NCBI GenBank assembly: GCA_945862385.1
Contig: CAMAXV010000011.1
Span: forward strand, 22,160-86,159
Length of the DNA stretch: 64,000 nt
Direction of reading: 5' to 3'
Source of the DNA: Chitinophaga pinensis
Lineage (GTDB): Bacteria; Bacteroidota; Bacteroidia; Chitinophagales; Chitinophagaceae
Under the pieces are notes generated by a model. It was not told the DNA's origin, did not search any database, and saw only the letters and a list, made by a program, of their open reading frames with translations. Numbering within the stretch: the first letter of the stretch is position 1; the number at the start of each line of letters is the position of its first letter. Shown one piece after another: positions 16,478 to 25,395 of this stretch. The position numbers and the translations under genes were made by a program.

Positions 16478-17052
16478 TACTTCCTATTACAGCCTACGGG
16501 CACCCTGTTTTAAGACAGGTAGCCAAAGATATCACACCTGACTTTCCTGAGCTCAATACATTGATCAGCAACATGTGGGAGACCATGTACAAAGCCAGTG
16601 GCATGGGATTGGCCGCACCCCAGGTCAATCAATCCATACGGCTTTTTGTTATTGATACTGCGCAGGTTTTTGAAAACTACGACGAGGAAGAAAGAGCAGT
16701 GTTTGAAGGTGAAACAGGATTCAAGAAAATTTTCATCAACGCCAAAATCACTTCAAAATCAGGTAAAACATGGTCATGCGACGAAGGTTGCCTGAGCTTA
16801 CCTGGCTTCAGGGAGGATGTAAGCAGGGAGAATATCATTGAAATTGAATACGTAGATGAAAACTTCATAGCACACAAGGAAACCTATAAAGGATTGAATG
16901 GCAGGGTAATTCAACATGAATATGACCATATTGAAGGGAAACTCTTTATCGATCACATTTCCCTCCTCAAAAGAAAGATGCTAAAGAAGAAATTGGATGA
17001 TATTACCCTGGGAAGGGTTAAAGCAGGTTATAGAATGCTTTTACCAAAGTAA
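16474..17052 (+). CDS. def: Peptide deformylase
   Basis: This enzyme removes the N-formyl group from nascent proteins. The 192-residue product has all three motifs: GMGLAAPQVN (motif 1), DEGCLSLPG (motif 2, metal Cys) and QHEYDHIEG (motif 3, HExxH). It is the last gene of the plus-strand trmH-ubiA-ruvX-def run. It is followed by a palindrome at 17055-17084 that separates it from the convergent phosphorylase gene. Confidence 0.97.
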   Translation: MILPITAYGHPVLRQVAKDITPDFPELNTLISNMWETMYKASGMGLAAPQVNQSIRLFVIDTAQVFENYDEEERAVFEGETGFKKIFINAKITSKSGKTWSCDEGCLSLPGFREDVSRENIIEIEYVDENFIAHKETYKGLNGRVIQHEYDHIEGKLFIDHISLLKRKMLKKKLDDITLGRVKAGYRMLLPK

Positions 17053-17084
17053 AAATAATGGATGAGCCTGGGCTCATCCATTAT
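17051..17084 (-). terminator. Hairpin terminator between def and glgP, best oriented for glgP
   Basis: Positions 17055-17068 and 17071-17084 form a near-perfect 14-bp inverted repeat (ATAATGGATGAGCC and its complement) with a tiny loop. On the minus strand the stem runs into TTATTTTTAC, a good T-tract for glgP. On the plus strand the following TTATACAATAAG is weaker. The right arm overlaps the glgP stop codon (17074-17076). Confidence 0.8.
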
Positions 17085-18735
17085 ACAATAAGTCATAGTA
17101 CTCAGCTGCCATTCTGTTGGAGTCAAATTTGAAACGAACATCCTTCATGCCATTCTGAACGATTTGCCTCCAGGTATGCGGTGCGTCATAATAAATAGGC
17201 AGAACTTCCTCTTTTAGTATTCTGTACATTTCATCCAGGTCATACTGATCCTGATCGTGTACATGCATATTTTCATAATCCTGCGGAGGAACTACAAATC
17301 CATTGTTACCGTGGTTAATAAATTCAACAATCCAACCATCATTTGTTGAAACATTTACTGCGCCATTCATGGCAGCTGTCATACCACTTGTACCTGATGC
17401 CTCCCGGGGTACCCTCGGATTATTCAACCAGGCATCTGATGCCTGTTTGAGCCTTTTACTCAGTCCCAGCTCATAGCCAGTGCAAACTGCCATGTTATCG
17501 TATGCTTTGCTCAGGTGAACGAGGTGATTAAACTCTGTTATAGCAGGGTAATCTACCGGGTACGGCTTACCCGCCCAGATAATCTGAACCGGATATCGGG
17601 AATCACTTAACAATGCTTCAAACCTCGCCCGGTCTCTTGTGAGTAAATCTGCCCTTTTGTATCCGGCAAAACGTCTAGCCCAAACAATCGTGAACACATC
17701 TGGATTCATGAGTTTACCCGTTTGATCTGCTACCAGATCAAAGGCCCTTTTCTTGAGGAACCGCTTACGGTCTATAAAACGTTCATCATTTTGCTCATCC
17801 ATGGCAAAATACAACTGCTTATCAGCCCAGTAACGCCAGTTTTGTGCGTTGGTAATATGGATAATCGGACAAACACCTTCGTTTTTGTTCCACATCTTGC
17901 GACTGACATGTCCGTGCAATTCAGAAACTGCATTGGATAACCTCGCGAAACGAAGCGCTACCAAAGAATGGTTAAACTGATCATCGTGTATTCCGGTAAT
18001 CTCACGTACTTTTTCCAGCGGCATTCCGCAGAAATAAGACATTTTATTACAGAGGTAAATGTCGTGTTTTTCATTGCCGGCCTCTTCAGGTGTATGTGTT
18101 GTAAACACCAGTTGCTCTTTAAGGGCTTTAAGGTCGCCACCATTTTTGTTCAGCAAATAAAACGCAGCAGAAATGGCATGCGCTTCGTTCAGGTGATAAA
18201 CATCAGGCTTGAAACCCAACTCGTCGATTAATTTCGCACCACCAACACCCAGCAGAATAAACTGCGCTACCTTGGTAGCAACATTGGCATCATAAAGGCG
18301 ATGTGTTATGGTCTGAGAAACATAATCATTTTCAGGGCAATCCGTACTTAGTAGGAAAAGCGGAGCGGATTTGAATGTTTCCGGATTCAGATAAAAAACT
18401 TTCACCCAAACCGGTGCATCATGTATCATGATCTGGAATTTTATACCCGTATCTTCCAGAAAATTATAAATTTTTTCATTCCACTGAACCTGCAGGGTAA
18501 GATCCTGATTCCTGGCCTGATCATAATAACCATACTTCCACAGGATGCCAACACCAATCAGATTCTGACGCAGCTCATATGCACTCCTCAGGTGAGAACC
18601 CGAAAGAAAACCCAATCCACCGCTATAAATTTTCAGTGGCTGGTGTACAGCAAACTCCATGGAGAAATAAGCTGCTTTTTTGGCATATCGTGAATCAGTG
18701 GCGAACGGTATGGAATAGTCACGAAAGTTTGTCAT
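17074..18735 (-). CDS. glgP: Alpha-glucan phosphorylase-family protein (altered PLP site)
   Basis: This is a 553-residue GT35-family protein of the short alpha-glucan phosphorylase type. Family segments include YFSMEFAVHQPLKIYSGGLG at the start, YHLNEAHAISAA, FTTHTPEEAGNEKHD, and the arginine loop WARRFAGYKRADL. Active enzymes bind pyridoxal phosphate through a lysine in EASGTSGMK or EASGTGNMK. Here the sequence reads EASGTSGMTAAMNGAVN, with Thr (residue 453) at that place. It may use another cofactor arrangement, be inactive, or act as a different glycosyltransferase. It is monocistronic, with no other glycogen genes nearby. Confidence 0.87.
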   Translation of the reverse strand: MTNFRDYSIPFATDSRYAKKAAYFSMEFAVHQPLKIYSGGLGFLSGSHLRSAYELRQNLIGVGILWKYGYYDQARNQDLTLQVQWNEKIYNFLEDTGIKFQIMIHDAPVWVKVFYLNPETFKSAPLFLLSTDCPENDYVSQTITHRLYDANVATKVAQFILLGVGGAKLIDELGFKPDVYHLNEAHAISAAFYLLNKNGGDLKALKEQLVFTTHTPEEAGNEKHDIYLCNKMSYFCGMPLEKVREITGIHDDQFNHSLVALRFARLSNAVSELHGHVSRKMWNKNEGVCPIIHITNAQNWRYWADKQLYFAMDEQNDERFIDRKRFLKKRAFDLVADQTGKLMNPDVFTIVWARRFAGYKRADLLTRDRARFEALLSDSRYPVQIIWAGKPYPVDYPAITEFNHLVHLSKAYDNMAVCTGYELGLSKRLKQASDAWLNNPRVPREASGTSGMTAAMNGAVNVSTNDGWIVEFINHGNNGFVVPPQDYENMHVHDQDQYDLDEMYRILKEEVLPIYYDAPHTWRQIVQNGMKDVRFKFDSNRMAAEYYDLLYNG

Positions 18736-18829
18736 GCCTGATCGGTTTTAATGAGCTTGCAAGATAATCTTTTTTTGAGGAAAGTGGCAGATTTAATGTG
18801 TTTAATCTACACAAACGTTTGCAGTGATT

Positions 18830-18837
18830 TACTTTTG
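18830..18837 (+). promoter_or_regulatory. -7 box TACTTTTG of the lipoprotein gene
   Basis: This is an exact TAnnTTTG match 22 nt before the ATG at 18860. No clear -33 element is visible at the right distance, so confidence is moderate. Confidence 0.45.
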
Positions 18838-18859
18838 TAAATATTTATTACCTTGAATT

Positions 18860-19789
18860 ATGCGATACCTATACATTGGCATTTTATGTTGTTTGATACT
18901 AAGCAGCTGCAAACAAACCGCAGAGGATATTAACAGTGCAGAAAACCCTGAAGTAAGTGATTTTGTCGCTTCATTTCGGGAAATTCAGCTACCTGTTCAG
19001 TTCAACAACAGAGATTTAAAAAAGCTATCTTCCGATAGTTTTTTCATCAAATCTGCTGTTATTCGTAAGTTCATACCTGATAGTTTATTCAAAAGCGAAT
19101 TCAAAGCCTCGGATAAAATAAAATTCTTCAGAACTGGGAGAATCAAGGCAGACGAAACAAAAGAGACCTATTTATTTTTGGTTGCTGAACAAAAAACCAG
19201 GTCTTGGGCATATGTCATTTGTTTTGATGAAAACCTTGATTACAAAACCGGTATGTTATTAACCAGCAACGAAGTAGCCGATAACATTTCTGAAGAGGCA
19301 AGCCTGGATAAGCGACTGACCATCATCAAAACAAGATCAAGAAATTCAAAAGATGGGAAAAACATATACAATAAGAGTGCCTATGTCTACAATACGGAAG
19401 GCTTATTTACATTGATTCTTACAGAGAGCAATGAACCTGTTGATCAACAAACTGTATACAATCCGATAGATACACTTGCCGCAAAGGATCCGTTGAGTGG
19501 GGATTATAAAAAAGATAAATCCAATTTTGTTTCAATAAGAGATGGAGGAAAACCTGGTAAACTGAACTTTTTCATCCACATAGAAAAACCAAATGGAAAT
19601 TGTGATGGTAGCCTGCGTGGAGATATTACGATGGTCAAACCAAAGACTTATCATTTCAGCAAGGCAGACGACCATTGCATGCTTGAATTTACATTCTCAG
19701 GCAAAAACAACCTTCAAGTCAGAGAGCTGGAGGCATGTGGAAACCACAGAGGTGTGCGGTGTTCTTTTGATGGCAAGTACAAAAAATAA
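18860..19789 (+). CDS. Uncharacterised lipoprotein
   Basis: I do not recognise this 309-residue protein. It begins with a lipoprotein signal (short basic start, hydrophobic core, LILSSC lipobox with Cys at residue 17), so it should be lipid-anchored in the cell envelope. The mature part is hydrophilic with no membrane segment. The C-terminal ~80 residues contain four cysteines (NGNCDGS, DDHCMLEF, LEACGNHRGVRCSF), which could form disulfides. It is a single gene with its own promoter box, and its stop lies 1 nt from the stop of the convergent lysA gene. Confidence 0.8.
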   Translation: MRYLYIGILCCLILSSCKQTAEDINSAENPEVSDFVASFREIQLPVQFNNRDLKKLSSDSFFIKSAVIRKFIPDSLFKSEFKASDKIKFFRTGRIKADETKETYLFLVAEQKTRSWAYVICFDENLDYKTGMLLTSNEVADNISEEASLDKRLTIIKTRSRNSKDGKNIYNKSAYVYNTEGLFTLILTESNEPVDQQTVYNPIDTLAAKDPLSGDYKKDKSNFVSIRDGGKPGKLNFFIHIEKPNGNCDGSLRGDITMVKPKTYHFSKADDHCMLEFTFSGKNNLQVRELEACGNHRGVRCSFDGKYKK

Positions 19790-19790
19790 A

Positions 19791-21002
19791 TTATGGCAGT
19801 ACTACGCCAGCAATGATATCATCAAAATTTTCACGCTTCCGAATTACCCTGAGTCCGTCACCTTCTGCCAGAACTTCAGCCGGCCGGCAGCGGGAATTGA
19901 ACCTGCTGCTCATTTCAAACCCATAAGCTCCTGCATTACTGAATGAAAGGACATCTCCAGGTTGAACTTCATTGAGGTCTCTGTCCCACGCGAACGTATC
20001 AGTTTCACAAATGTTACCTACAACATTGTATGTTTTCAAGGTTGCATATGGATTTGACAAATTTTTGATTTCATGATAGGCATCATAAAACATGGGCCTT
20101 ATGAGGTGGTTAAAGCCACTGTTAACCCCGACAAAAACCCTGGATGGACTTTCCTTGATTACATTAGCCTTTACCAGAAAATAACCACACTGACTTACTA
20201 AAAATTTACCTGGTTCAAACCAGACCTCAAATAATCTACTTGCCTGCTGCTCAAAGCTTGTAATGCGCTCAGAGAGCCTGTTTCCCAACGCTTCCATTTC
20301 AGTGCCTTTCTCATCAGGCTTATATGGCACCTTAAATCCTCCTCCAAGATCAATGACAGTCAGATCAGGAAACCTGCTGCTCAACGTTAGAAGCAGTTCC
20401 AATCCGCGCATAAACACCTCGAGATCCTTAATCTCACTACCAGTATGCAGGTGAAGACCTTTAACAATAAGATTTGTTGACTCCATGATTTCAACAACCT
20501 TATCTGCCTGATTTACAGAGATACCAAATTTAGAATCGATGTGGCCTGTTGAAATTTTAAGATTTCCACCAGCCATGATATGCGGATTGAGCCTGACTAT
20601 TACCGGGTAACTGTTCCCAAAAGTATTTCCGAAAGCTTCCAGAACAGAAAGGTTGTCAATATTGATATGCACACCAAGGGCAGTTGCCTCAAGGTATTCA
20701 TCCATTCCTACACTGTTGGGGGTAAAAATAATCCGTTCAGGAGTAAATCCTGCCAGCATGGCCAGCCTCACTTCATTCAGACTGACGCAATCAATGCCAG
20801 ATCCCTCATCTGCAAGCACCTTCAGGATATTTACATTTGTCAGGGCTTTACAGGCATAAAAAAAACGTGTATTGGTTTTTTGGAATGCCTGTTTCAGTTG
20901 TTGATACTGGTAAACAATCCTTTCCTTGTCATAAACGTAAAGTGGCGTACCATAATCAGCTGCAGCCTTCAGTAAAATGTCGTTATTCAGTTTTGGTCCC
21001 AT
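19791..21002 (-). CDS. lysA: Diaminopimelate decarboxylase
   Basis: LysA makes lysine from meso-diaminopimelate. The 403-residue fold-type III PLP enzyme has the PLP lysine in RFFYACKALTN. GLHLHTGSEIKD, the glycine-rich phosphate loop DLGGGFKVPY, and the active-site CETDTFAWDRDL from the partner subunit follow. Length is typical. It follows scpB by 16 nt on the same strand and ends 1 nt from the convergent lipoprotein gene. Confidence 0.96.
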   Translation of the reverse strand: MGPKLNNDILLKAAADYGTPLYVYDKERIVYQYQQLKQAFQKTNTRFFYACKALTNVNILKVLADEGSGIDCVSLNEVRLAMLAGFTPERIIFTPNSVGMDEYLEATALGVHINIDNLSVLEAFGNTFGNSYPVIVRLNPHIMAGGNLKISTGHIDSKFGISVNQADKVVEIMESTNLIVKGLHLHTGSEIKDLEVFMRGLELLLTLSSRFPDLTVIDLGGGFKVPYKPDEKGTEMEALGNRLSERITSFEQQASRLFEVWFEPGKFLVSQCGYFLVKANVIKESPSRVFVGVNSGFNHLIRPMFYDAYHEIKNLSNPYATLKTYNVVGNICETDTFAWDRDLNEVQPGDVLSFSNAGAYGFEMSSRFNSRCRPAEVLAEGDGLRVIRKRENFDDIIAGVVLP

Positions 21003-21018
21003 CGTGTATTGCTTGCAA

Positions 21019-21711
21019 TTACTCCCCTACTTGTACATCATTGCTATTTCCCTGATCCTCGCTACCTATTGCTTGTTCCCCGTCAACTGTTGCTTCCGCT
21101 TGCCCTGTTCCACCTTCCATATCAAAATGATCAGCATTAACCAAAGTTGGCTCAACCATCGTTTCAGCCAGAACTTCACTGATCTTTGGTAACTCTTCAG
21201 CTGAATTGATGCCAAAATAATCCATAAAATGTCTTGACGTTGCATACACAAGCGGCTTCCCAACAGCTTGCTCATTTCTTCCTGCAATCACAATCAGCTC
21301 TTTTTCAAGCAATTTCTGAATGGAATAATCGCAATTAACACCCCGGATTGCTTCTATTTCTGATTTGGTAATGGGCTGCTTGTAAGCTATAATGGCAAGT
21401 GTTTCCAATGCGGCATTGGAAAGTCGTTTTAAAAACTTGTCGCCATTTAGTTGGGCAATAGTCTGATGAAACTTCCTTTTGGTCAGGAACTGCCAACCAC
21501 CACCACTTTCACGCAATTCAAACGGATAAAATTCAGCATTATACTTTTCTCTTATCCCATCAATGGCAGTTTCAACCTGATCAATGACAATTTTATCATC
21601 AAGAAATCCGAAGGCGTTGTTAATCAGCTCAACAAGTTCTAAAGATGTGAGTGGCTTTTCACTGGCAAAAACCAGCGCTTCAATATGGGTTATCAGATTG
21701 GCTATTTCCAT
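21019..21711 (-). CDS. scpB: Segregation and condensation protein B
   Basis: ScpB binds ScpA and SMC in the condensin complex that organises the chromosome. The 230-residue product has two winged-helix regions: EALVFASEKPLT at the N-terminus, and ETLAIIAYKQPITKSEIEAIRGVN, the best conserved ScpB signature. The C-terminal ~45 residues are acidic and low in complexity. scpA is not adjacent. It is transcribed with lysA downstream. Confidence 0.94.
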   Translation of the reverse strand: MEIANLITHIEALVFASEKPLTSLELVELINNAFGFLDDKIVIDQVETAIDGIREKYNAEFYPFELRESGGGWQFLTKRKFHQTIAQLNGDKFLKRLSNAALETLAIIAYKQPITKSEIEAIRGVNCDYSIQKLLEKELIVIAGRNEQAVGKPLVYATSRHFMDYFGINSAEELPKISEVLAETMVEPTLVNADHFDMEGGTGQAEATVDGEQAIGSEDQGNSNDVQVGE

Positions 21712-21775
21712 TGCTGCTTATGCTCACAGGGTTTACCGGATGAACGGGCGTAAATGTAAGGCAAAAACATTAAAC

Positions 21776-22660
21776 CTAACCTTGTAAAGCCGCAGCTCCA
21801 CTTACTATCTCTGTAAGTTCAGTTGTAATTGCAGCCTGACGAGCCCTGTTATATGAAATTTTGAGCGTTTTCAGCAATTCATTGGCATTCTCAGAAGCTT
21901 TATCCATGGCAGTCATCCTTGCCCCGTGCTCAGATGCATTACCATCCAAAACAGCCTTGAATAACTGGGTATTCAAGATTTTAGGCATCAACTCTGCTAC
22001 CAACTGGTCTTTGTCTGGTTCAAATATAAAATCTGCCTTCTTGCTGCTTCCTGCCTGAGGCTTATTCTTGGGAATGGGAAGAAACTGCTCTGCCACAAAC
22101 CTTTGTGTTGCAGCATTACGGAATTCGCTGTAAACGATATCAATGGCATCATACTCCTTATCCTGAAATGCTTTTACAGCTGCTTGGGCGCATACCTGAA
22201 CTTGCTCAAATGAAAGCTGCAGAAAAGTATCCCTGAAACTGGTATTAACGGAAAATCCACGTTTTTGAAAAAACTCTGCCCCTTTTTTACCTATAGCCCA
22301 TATTGTAAGGTTACCTGCAGCCTGAACTGCGGCATATTTCTCTGCAATCAGAGCCAGTGCCATCTTTTGTACATTGGCATTGTATGCCCCGCAAAGTCCG
22401 CGGTCACTTGTTATGACTATAACCAGGGCTTTCCGCACCACTCTTGTTTCTGCCAGCGACATATTACTCCCTCCTTCACTGTTGCTGACAATATTACTTA
22501 ACATCTCCTGCAACTTGCTTGCGTAAGGACGCATCTGGATGATCGCATCCTGGGCACGTCGTAACTTGGCTGCACTCACCATTTTCATTGCCTTGGTGAT
22601 TTGCTGGGTTGACTGCACTGATTTTATCCTGTTGCGGACTTCCTTGAGTTGACCGGCCAT
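21776..22660 (-). CDS. atpG: ATP synthase F1 gamma subunit
   Basis: This 294-residue protein is the central rotor stalk of F1-ATPase. The N-terminal helix reads MAGQLKEVRNRIKSVQSTQQITKAMKMVSA as consecutive short stretches, ITSDRGLCGAYNAN follows, and the C-terminal helix ends SYNRARQAAITTELTEIVSGAAAL. It appears complete. In most bacteria atpG sits after atpA, but here a GNAT gene lies upstream and scpB downstream, so it is separated from other ATP synthase genes. It has its own promoter box (22680-22687) within a palindrome. Confidence 0.96.
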   Translation of the reverse strand: MAGQLKEVRNRIKSVQSTQQITKAMKMVSAAKLRRAQDAIIQMRPYASKLQEMLSNIVSNSEGGSNMSLAETRVVRKALVIVITSDRGLCGAYNANVQKMALALIAEKYAAVQAAGNLTIWAIGKKGAEFFQKRGFSVNTSFRDTFLQLSFEQVQVCAQAAVKAFQDKEYDAIDIVYSEFRNAATQRFVAEQFLPIPKNKPQAGSSKKADFIFEPDKDQLVAELMPKILNTQLFKAVLDGNASEHGARMTAMDKASENANELLKTLKISYNRARQAAITTELTEIVSGAAALQG

Positions 22661-22670
22661 GGGGTTTCTG

Positions 22671-22687
22671 AATTTTGCGCAAAATTA
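22671..22687. promoter_or_regulatory. atpG -7 box (TAATTTTG) within a perfect 16-bp palindrome
   Basis: Positions 22680-22687 read TAATTTTG on the minus strand, 19 nt before the atpG ATG. The box overlaps the perfect palindrome AATTTTGCGCAAAATT at 22671-22686. The promoter match is good; an operator function for the palindrome is only a possibility. Confidence 0.5.
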
Positions 22688-22740
22688 ATGAAAAGATATC
22701 AGATAAGCACGAATTGGCTTCGAAAGTACCAAAGATGAGC

Positions 22741-23187
22741 TTATAAATCGAGTGTGACATTGACCCATTCCGGATCAAATTTTGCATTGTATTTCCGGTA
22801 AAAATTGATAGCCGGCTCATTCCATTCGAGTACCTGCCATACAATCCTCCTGAACCCTTTTGCTTTTGCCTCAACAACCAATTGGTCTACCAATTGATGA
22901 CCTATGCCCTGCCCACGCATGCTTTCTGTAACCAGAAGATCTTCCAGATACATAACCTGCCCCTTCCATGTTGAGTACCGGATGTAATATAGCGCGAACC
23001 CTACTACCTGCTTTGCCTCAGTTTCGGCAACTAAAGCCCACCAAACCGGATGCTGACCAAAGCCACTTTCTTCAAAGTGCCGAGGATCAACAGTTACTTC
23101 ATCCGGAGCCTTTTCATAAACTGCGAGCTCTCGGATAAGCTCAAGCATCGCCAGACAATCCTCTTTTACTGCTTTTCTGATATTCAT
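22741..23187 (-). CDS. GNAT-family N-acetyltransferase (SSAT-like)
   Basis: This 148-residue GNAT enzyme uses acetyl-CoA. The acetyl-CoA pyrophosphate loop reads ESMRGQGIGHQLVDQL. The central YLEDLLV and C-terminal QVLEWNEPAINFYRKYNA resemble the diamine/thialysine N-acetyltransferase (SSAT) group, so a small amine such as a polyamine or lysine analogue is a plausible substrate. It overlaps the upstream PLP-enzyme gene by 4 nt (ATGA), suggesting co-translation. Confidence 0.88.
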   Translation of the reverse strand: MNIRKAVKEDCLAMLELIRELAVYEKAPDEVTVDPRHFEESGFGQHPVWWALVAETEAKQVVGFALYYIRYSTWKGQVMYLEDLLVTESMRGQGIGHQLVDQLVVEAKAKGFRRIVWQVLEWNEPAINFYRKYNAKFDPEWVNVTLDL

Positions 23188-24401
23188 GGTAATGCCTGTT
23201 GAAAATCTTCCAGGATGTCTTCAATATTTTCCATGCCTACGCTTAACCTGATCAATCCGTCTGTGATGCCATACTCAAGACGCTGCTCCCGTGGAACAGA
23301 GCTGTGAGACATGGAGGCAGGATGAGACAATAAGGTATCACAGGTTCCCAGGGAAACGGTTCGTGTACACAACTGAAGGCGGTTCATGAACCTGACACCT
23401 GCATCAAAACCATCTTTAAGTTCAAAACTCATCATGGCTCCAGGATGACTCATCTGCTTTGCTGATACGGCATAATCAGGATGTGATGATAAGCCGTTAT
23501 AATTTACTTTTGAAATGGCGCCATGGCTATCCAGGTAATTGGCCACCTGCATGGCATTCTCACAATGCCGCTGCATCCTTACTTCCAGTGTCTTCATCCC
23601 ATTGACAAGTAAAAATGCATCAAAAGCATTGCTGTTCCCTCCCAACAAACGGTGAGCACGGGTAGCGGTTGTTTGCATGAACTCCATATCCGTTCCCACC
23701 AGCACTCCACCGATAGCTGTTCCATGTCCGTTTAAAAACTTGGTGGTGGAATGAATCACAAAATCAACTCCATACTTAAAAGGCTGTTGGAGGTATGGAG
23801 TAGCAAAAGTATTGTCGCATGCTGTTATTTTGCCGTATTGCTTTGCAAGGGTTGACAGCGCCTGAAGGTCGACACATTGCAGGGTAGGATTAGCAGGGGT
23901 TTCCAGATACACAAGCCTGATTTGAGGATCTTCCTGAAGCATTTTTTCCGCAAGCTCAAGATCACGGAGATCAACTATCACAGCAGACAGTCCCAGTGGC
24001 TCAAGCAATTGCTTCATGTATTGCTCCGTACCGCTGTACAAGGAATAATGGGTGAGGATTTTATCACCGGATTTCAGCGTAGACATGAACAATGAACTAA
24101 TAGCCGCCATACCTGACGCATGAAGTATTGCCATGGCCTCAAGCGGCTGACCATCCTTTTCTATGCGGTATGTTTCCATCGCTGCAATCTTTCGCTCTGC
24201 CTCACTCATGGTTGGATTGCCCCAGCGGGAGTAAATATAACCTGGCTCCTTTCCAGAAAACCTGCGCATACCTTGTTCCGCTTCATCATAAACATAGGTT
24301 GATGATGCGTAAAGCGGTGTCAGGTGAGCATACATCGGATCCTGTATGTGCCCGGCATGTATGGCCAGCGAACCAAATCCTTTAAAATTTTTAAGCATCA
24401 T
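23184..24401 (-). CDS. Cys/Met metabolism PLP-dependent enzyme (trans-sulfuration family)
   Basis: This 405-residue fold-type I PLP enzyme belongs to the cystathionine gamma-synthase/methionine gamma-lyase family. The PLP lysine lies in VIHSTTKFLNGHGTAIGG, preceded by the DNTFATPY cofactor segment. YSRWGNPT near the N-terminus and SLGTCDTLLSHPASMSHS near the C-terminus are family landmarks. Sequence alone does not separate synthase from lyase activity. The ATG at 24399-24401 is chosen because it forms an ATGA overlap with the fabH stop; ATG at 24408-24410 would add 3 residues. Confidence 0.88.
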   Translation of the reverse strand: MMLKNFKGFGSLAIHAGHIQDPMYAHLTPLYASSTYVYDEAEQGMRRFSGKEPGYIYSRWGNPTMSEAERKIAAMETYRIEKDGQPLEAMAILHASGMAAISSLFMSTLKSGDKILTHYSLYSGTEQYMKQLLEPLGLSAVIVDLRDLELAEKMLQEDPQIRLVYLETPANPTLQCVDLQALSTLAKQYGKITACDNTFATPYLQQPFKYGVDFVIHSTTKFLNGHGTAIGGVLVGTDMEFMQTTATRAHRLLGGNSNAFDAFLLVNGMKTLEVRMQRHCENAMQVANYLDSHGAISKVNYNGLSSHPDYAVSAKQMSHPGAMMSFELKDGFDAGVRFMNRLQLCTRTVSLGTCDTLLSHPASMSHSSVPREQRLEYGITDGLIRLSVGMENIEDILEDFQQALP

Positions 24402-25387
24402 ATGGCCCATTTTATCCAGGTAGCACCCCAGGTAAAGCCACCACCAAAAGCCGCCAGCACGATGTTATCACCACGCTTGAAACGGCCCTGATAATCCCAT
24501 AAACAAAGTGGAATAGTTGCCGCAGTGGTATTGCCGTAACGCTGTATATTGAGCAGAACTTTCTCATCAGACAAACCCATCCTCCTGGCAGTTGCGTCGA
24601 TGATACGCTTGTTAGCCTGGTGTGGAACAAGCCAGGCAACATCATCTGCAGTGAGATTATTACGCTGAATCAGTTCATAACTAACGTCAGCCATTCCCGT
24701 AACTGCAAACTTAAACACGGGTTGTCCGTCCTGAAACAAATAGTGCATTTTCTGTGCCACCGTATCTGCCGAAGGTGGATTAAGTGAACCACCACCCTTC
24801 ATATGAAGGTATTTGCCCCCGCTTCCATCACTTTTCAGGATACTATCCAGCACCCCATACCCTTCTGTATTTGGTTCCAGCAATACAGCACCTGCACCAT
24901 CGCCGAAAAGAATGCAGGTTGTTCTGTCTGTATAGTCAACTATAGAACTCATTTTATCGGCACCTACAACTGCTACCTTTTTATACCTGCCACTTTCGAT
25001 AAGTGATGCAGCTGTAGTAAGTGCATAAAGAAACCCGGAACAGGCTGCCATGATATCAAAACCCCAGGCATGCTTTATCCCCAGCTTGTCGCATGCCACA
25101 TTGGCCGTATTGGGAAAAAACATATCCGGCGTAATGGTTGCCACTACCAGACACTCGATCTCATCCGGATCAATTCCTCTTTTTTTGCATAAATCCTGAA
25201 CTGCAGGCACTACCAGGTCAGAAGTGGCCTTGCCTTCACCCTTGAGGATATGCCGCTCTTCAATGCCTGTGCGGGTTTTGATCCATTCATCATTGGTATC
25301 TACCATCCGCTCAAAATCTGCGTTGGTTAACTTGTCTTCAGGTACATATCCGCCTACTGCGGTGATGGCTGCTGTTATTTTTTGCAT
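24398..25387 (-). CDS. fabH: 3-oxoacyl-ACP synthase III
   Basis: FabH starts fatty acid synthesis by condensing an acyl-CoA with malonyl-ACP. The 329-residue thiolase-fold enzyme has the catalytic triad segments IMAACSGFLYAL (Cys), WLVPHQANKRIIDA (His) and RYGNTTAATIPL (Asn). The ATG at 25385-25387 (MQKITAAI) is chosen because homologues begin there and a promoter box lies at 25404-25411, inside the longer frame. fabD (48.2 kb) and fabI (56.9 kb) are elsewhere in the window, so the pathway genes are scattered. Confidence 0.95.
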   Translation of the reverse strand: MQKITAAITAVGGYVPEDKLTNADFERMVDTNDEWIKTRTGIEERHILKGEGKATSDLVVPAVQDLCKKRGIDPDEIECLVVATITPDMFFPNTANVACDKLGIKHAWGFDIMAACSGFLYALTTAASLIESGRYKKVAVVGADKMSSIVDYTDRTTCILFGDGAGAVLLEPNTEGYGVLDSILKSDGSGGKYLHMKGGGSLNPPSADTVAQKMHYLFQDGQPVFKFAVTGMADVSYELIQRNNLTADDVAWLVPHQANKRIIDATARRMGLSDEKVLLNIQRYGNTTAATIPLCLWDYQGRFKRGDNIVLAAFGGGFTWGATWIKWAI

Positions 25388-25395
25388 AAGTTCAA

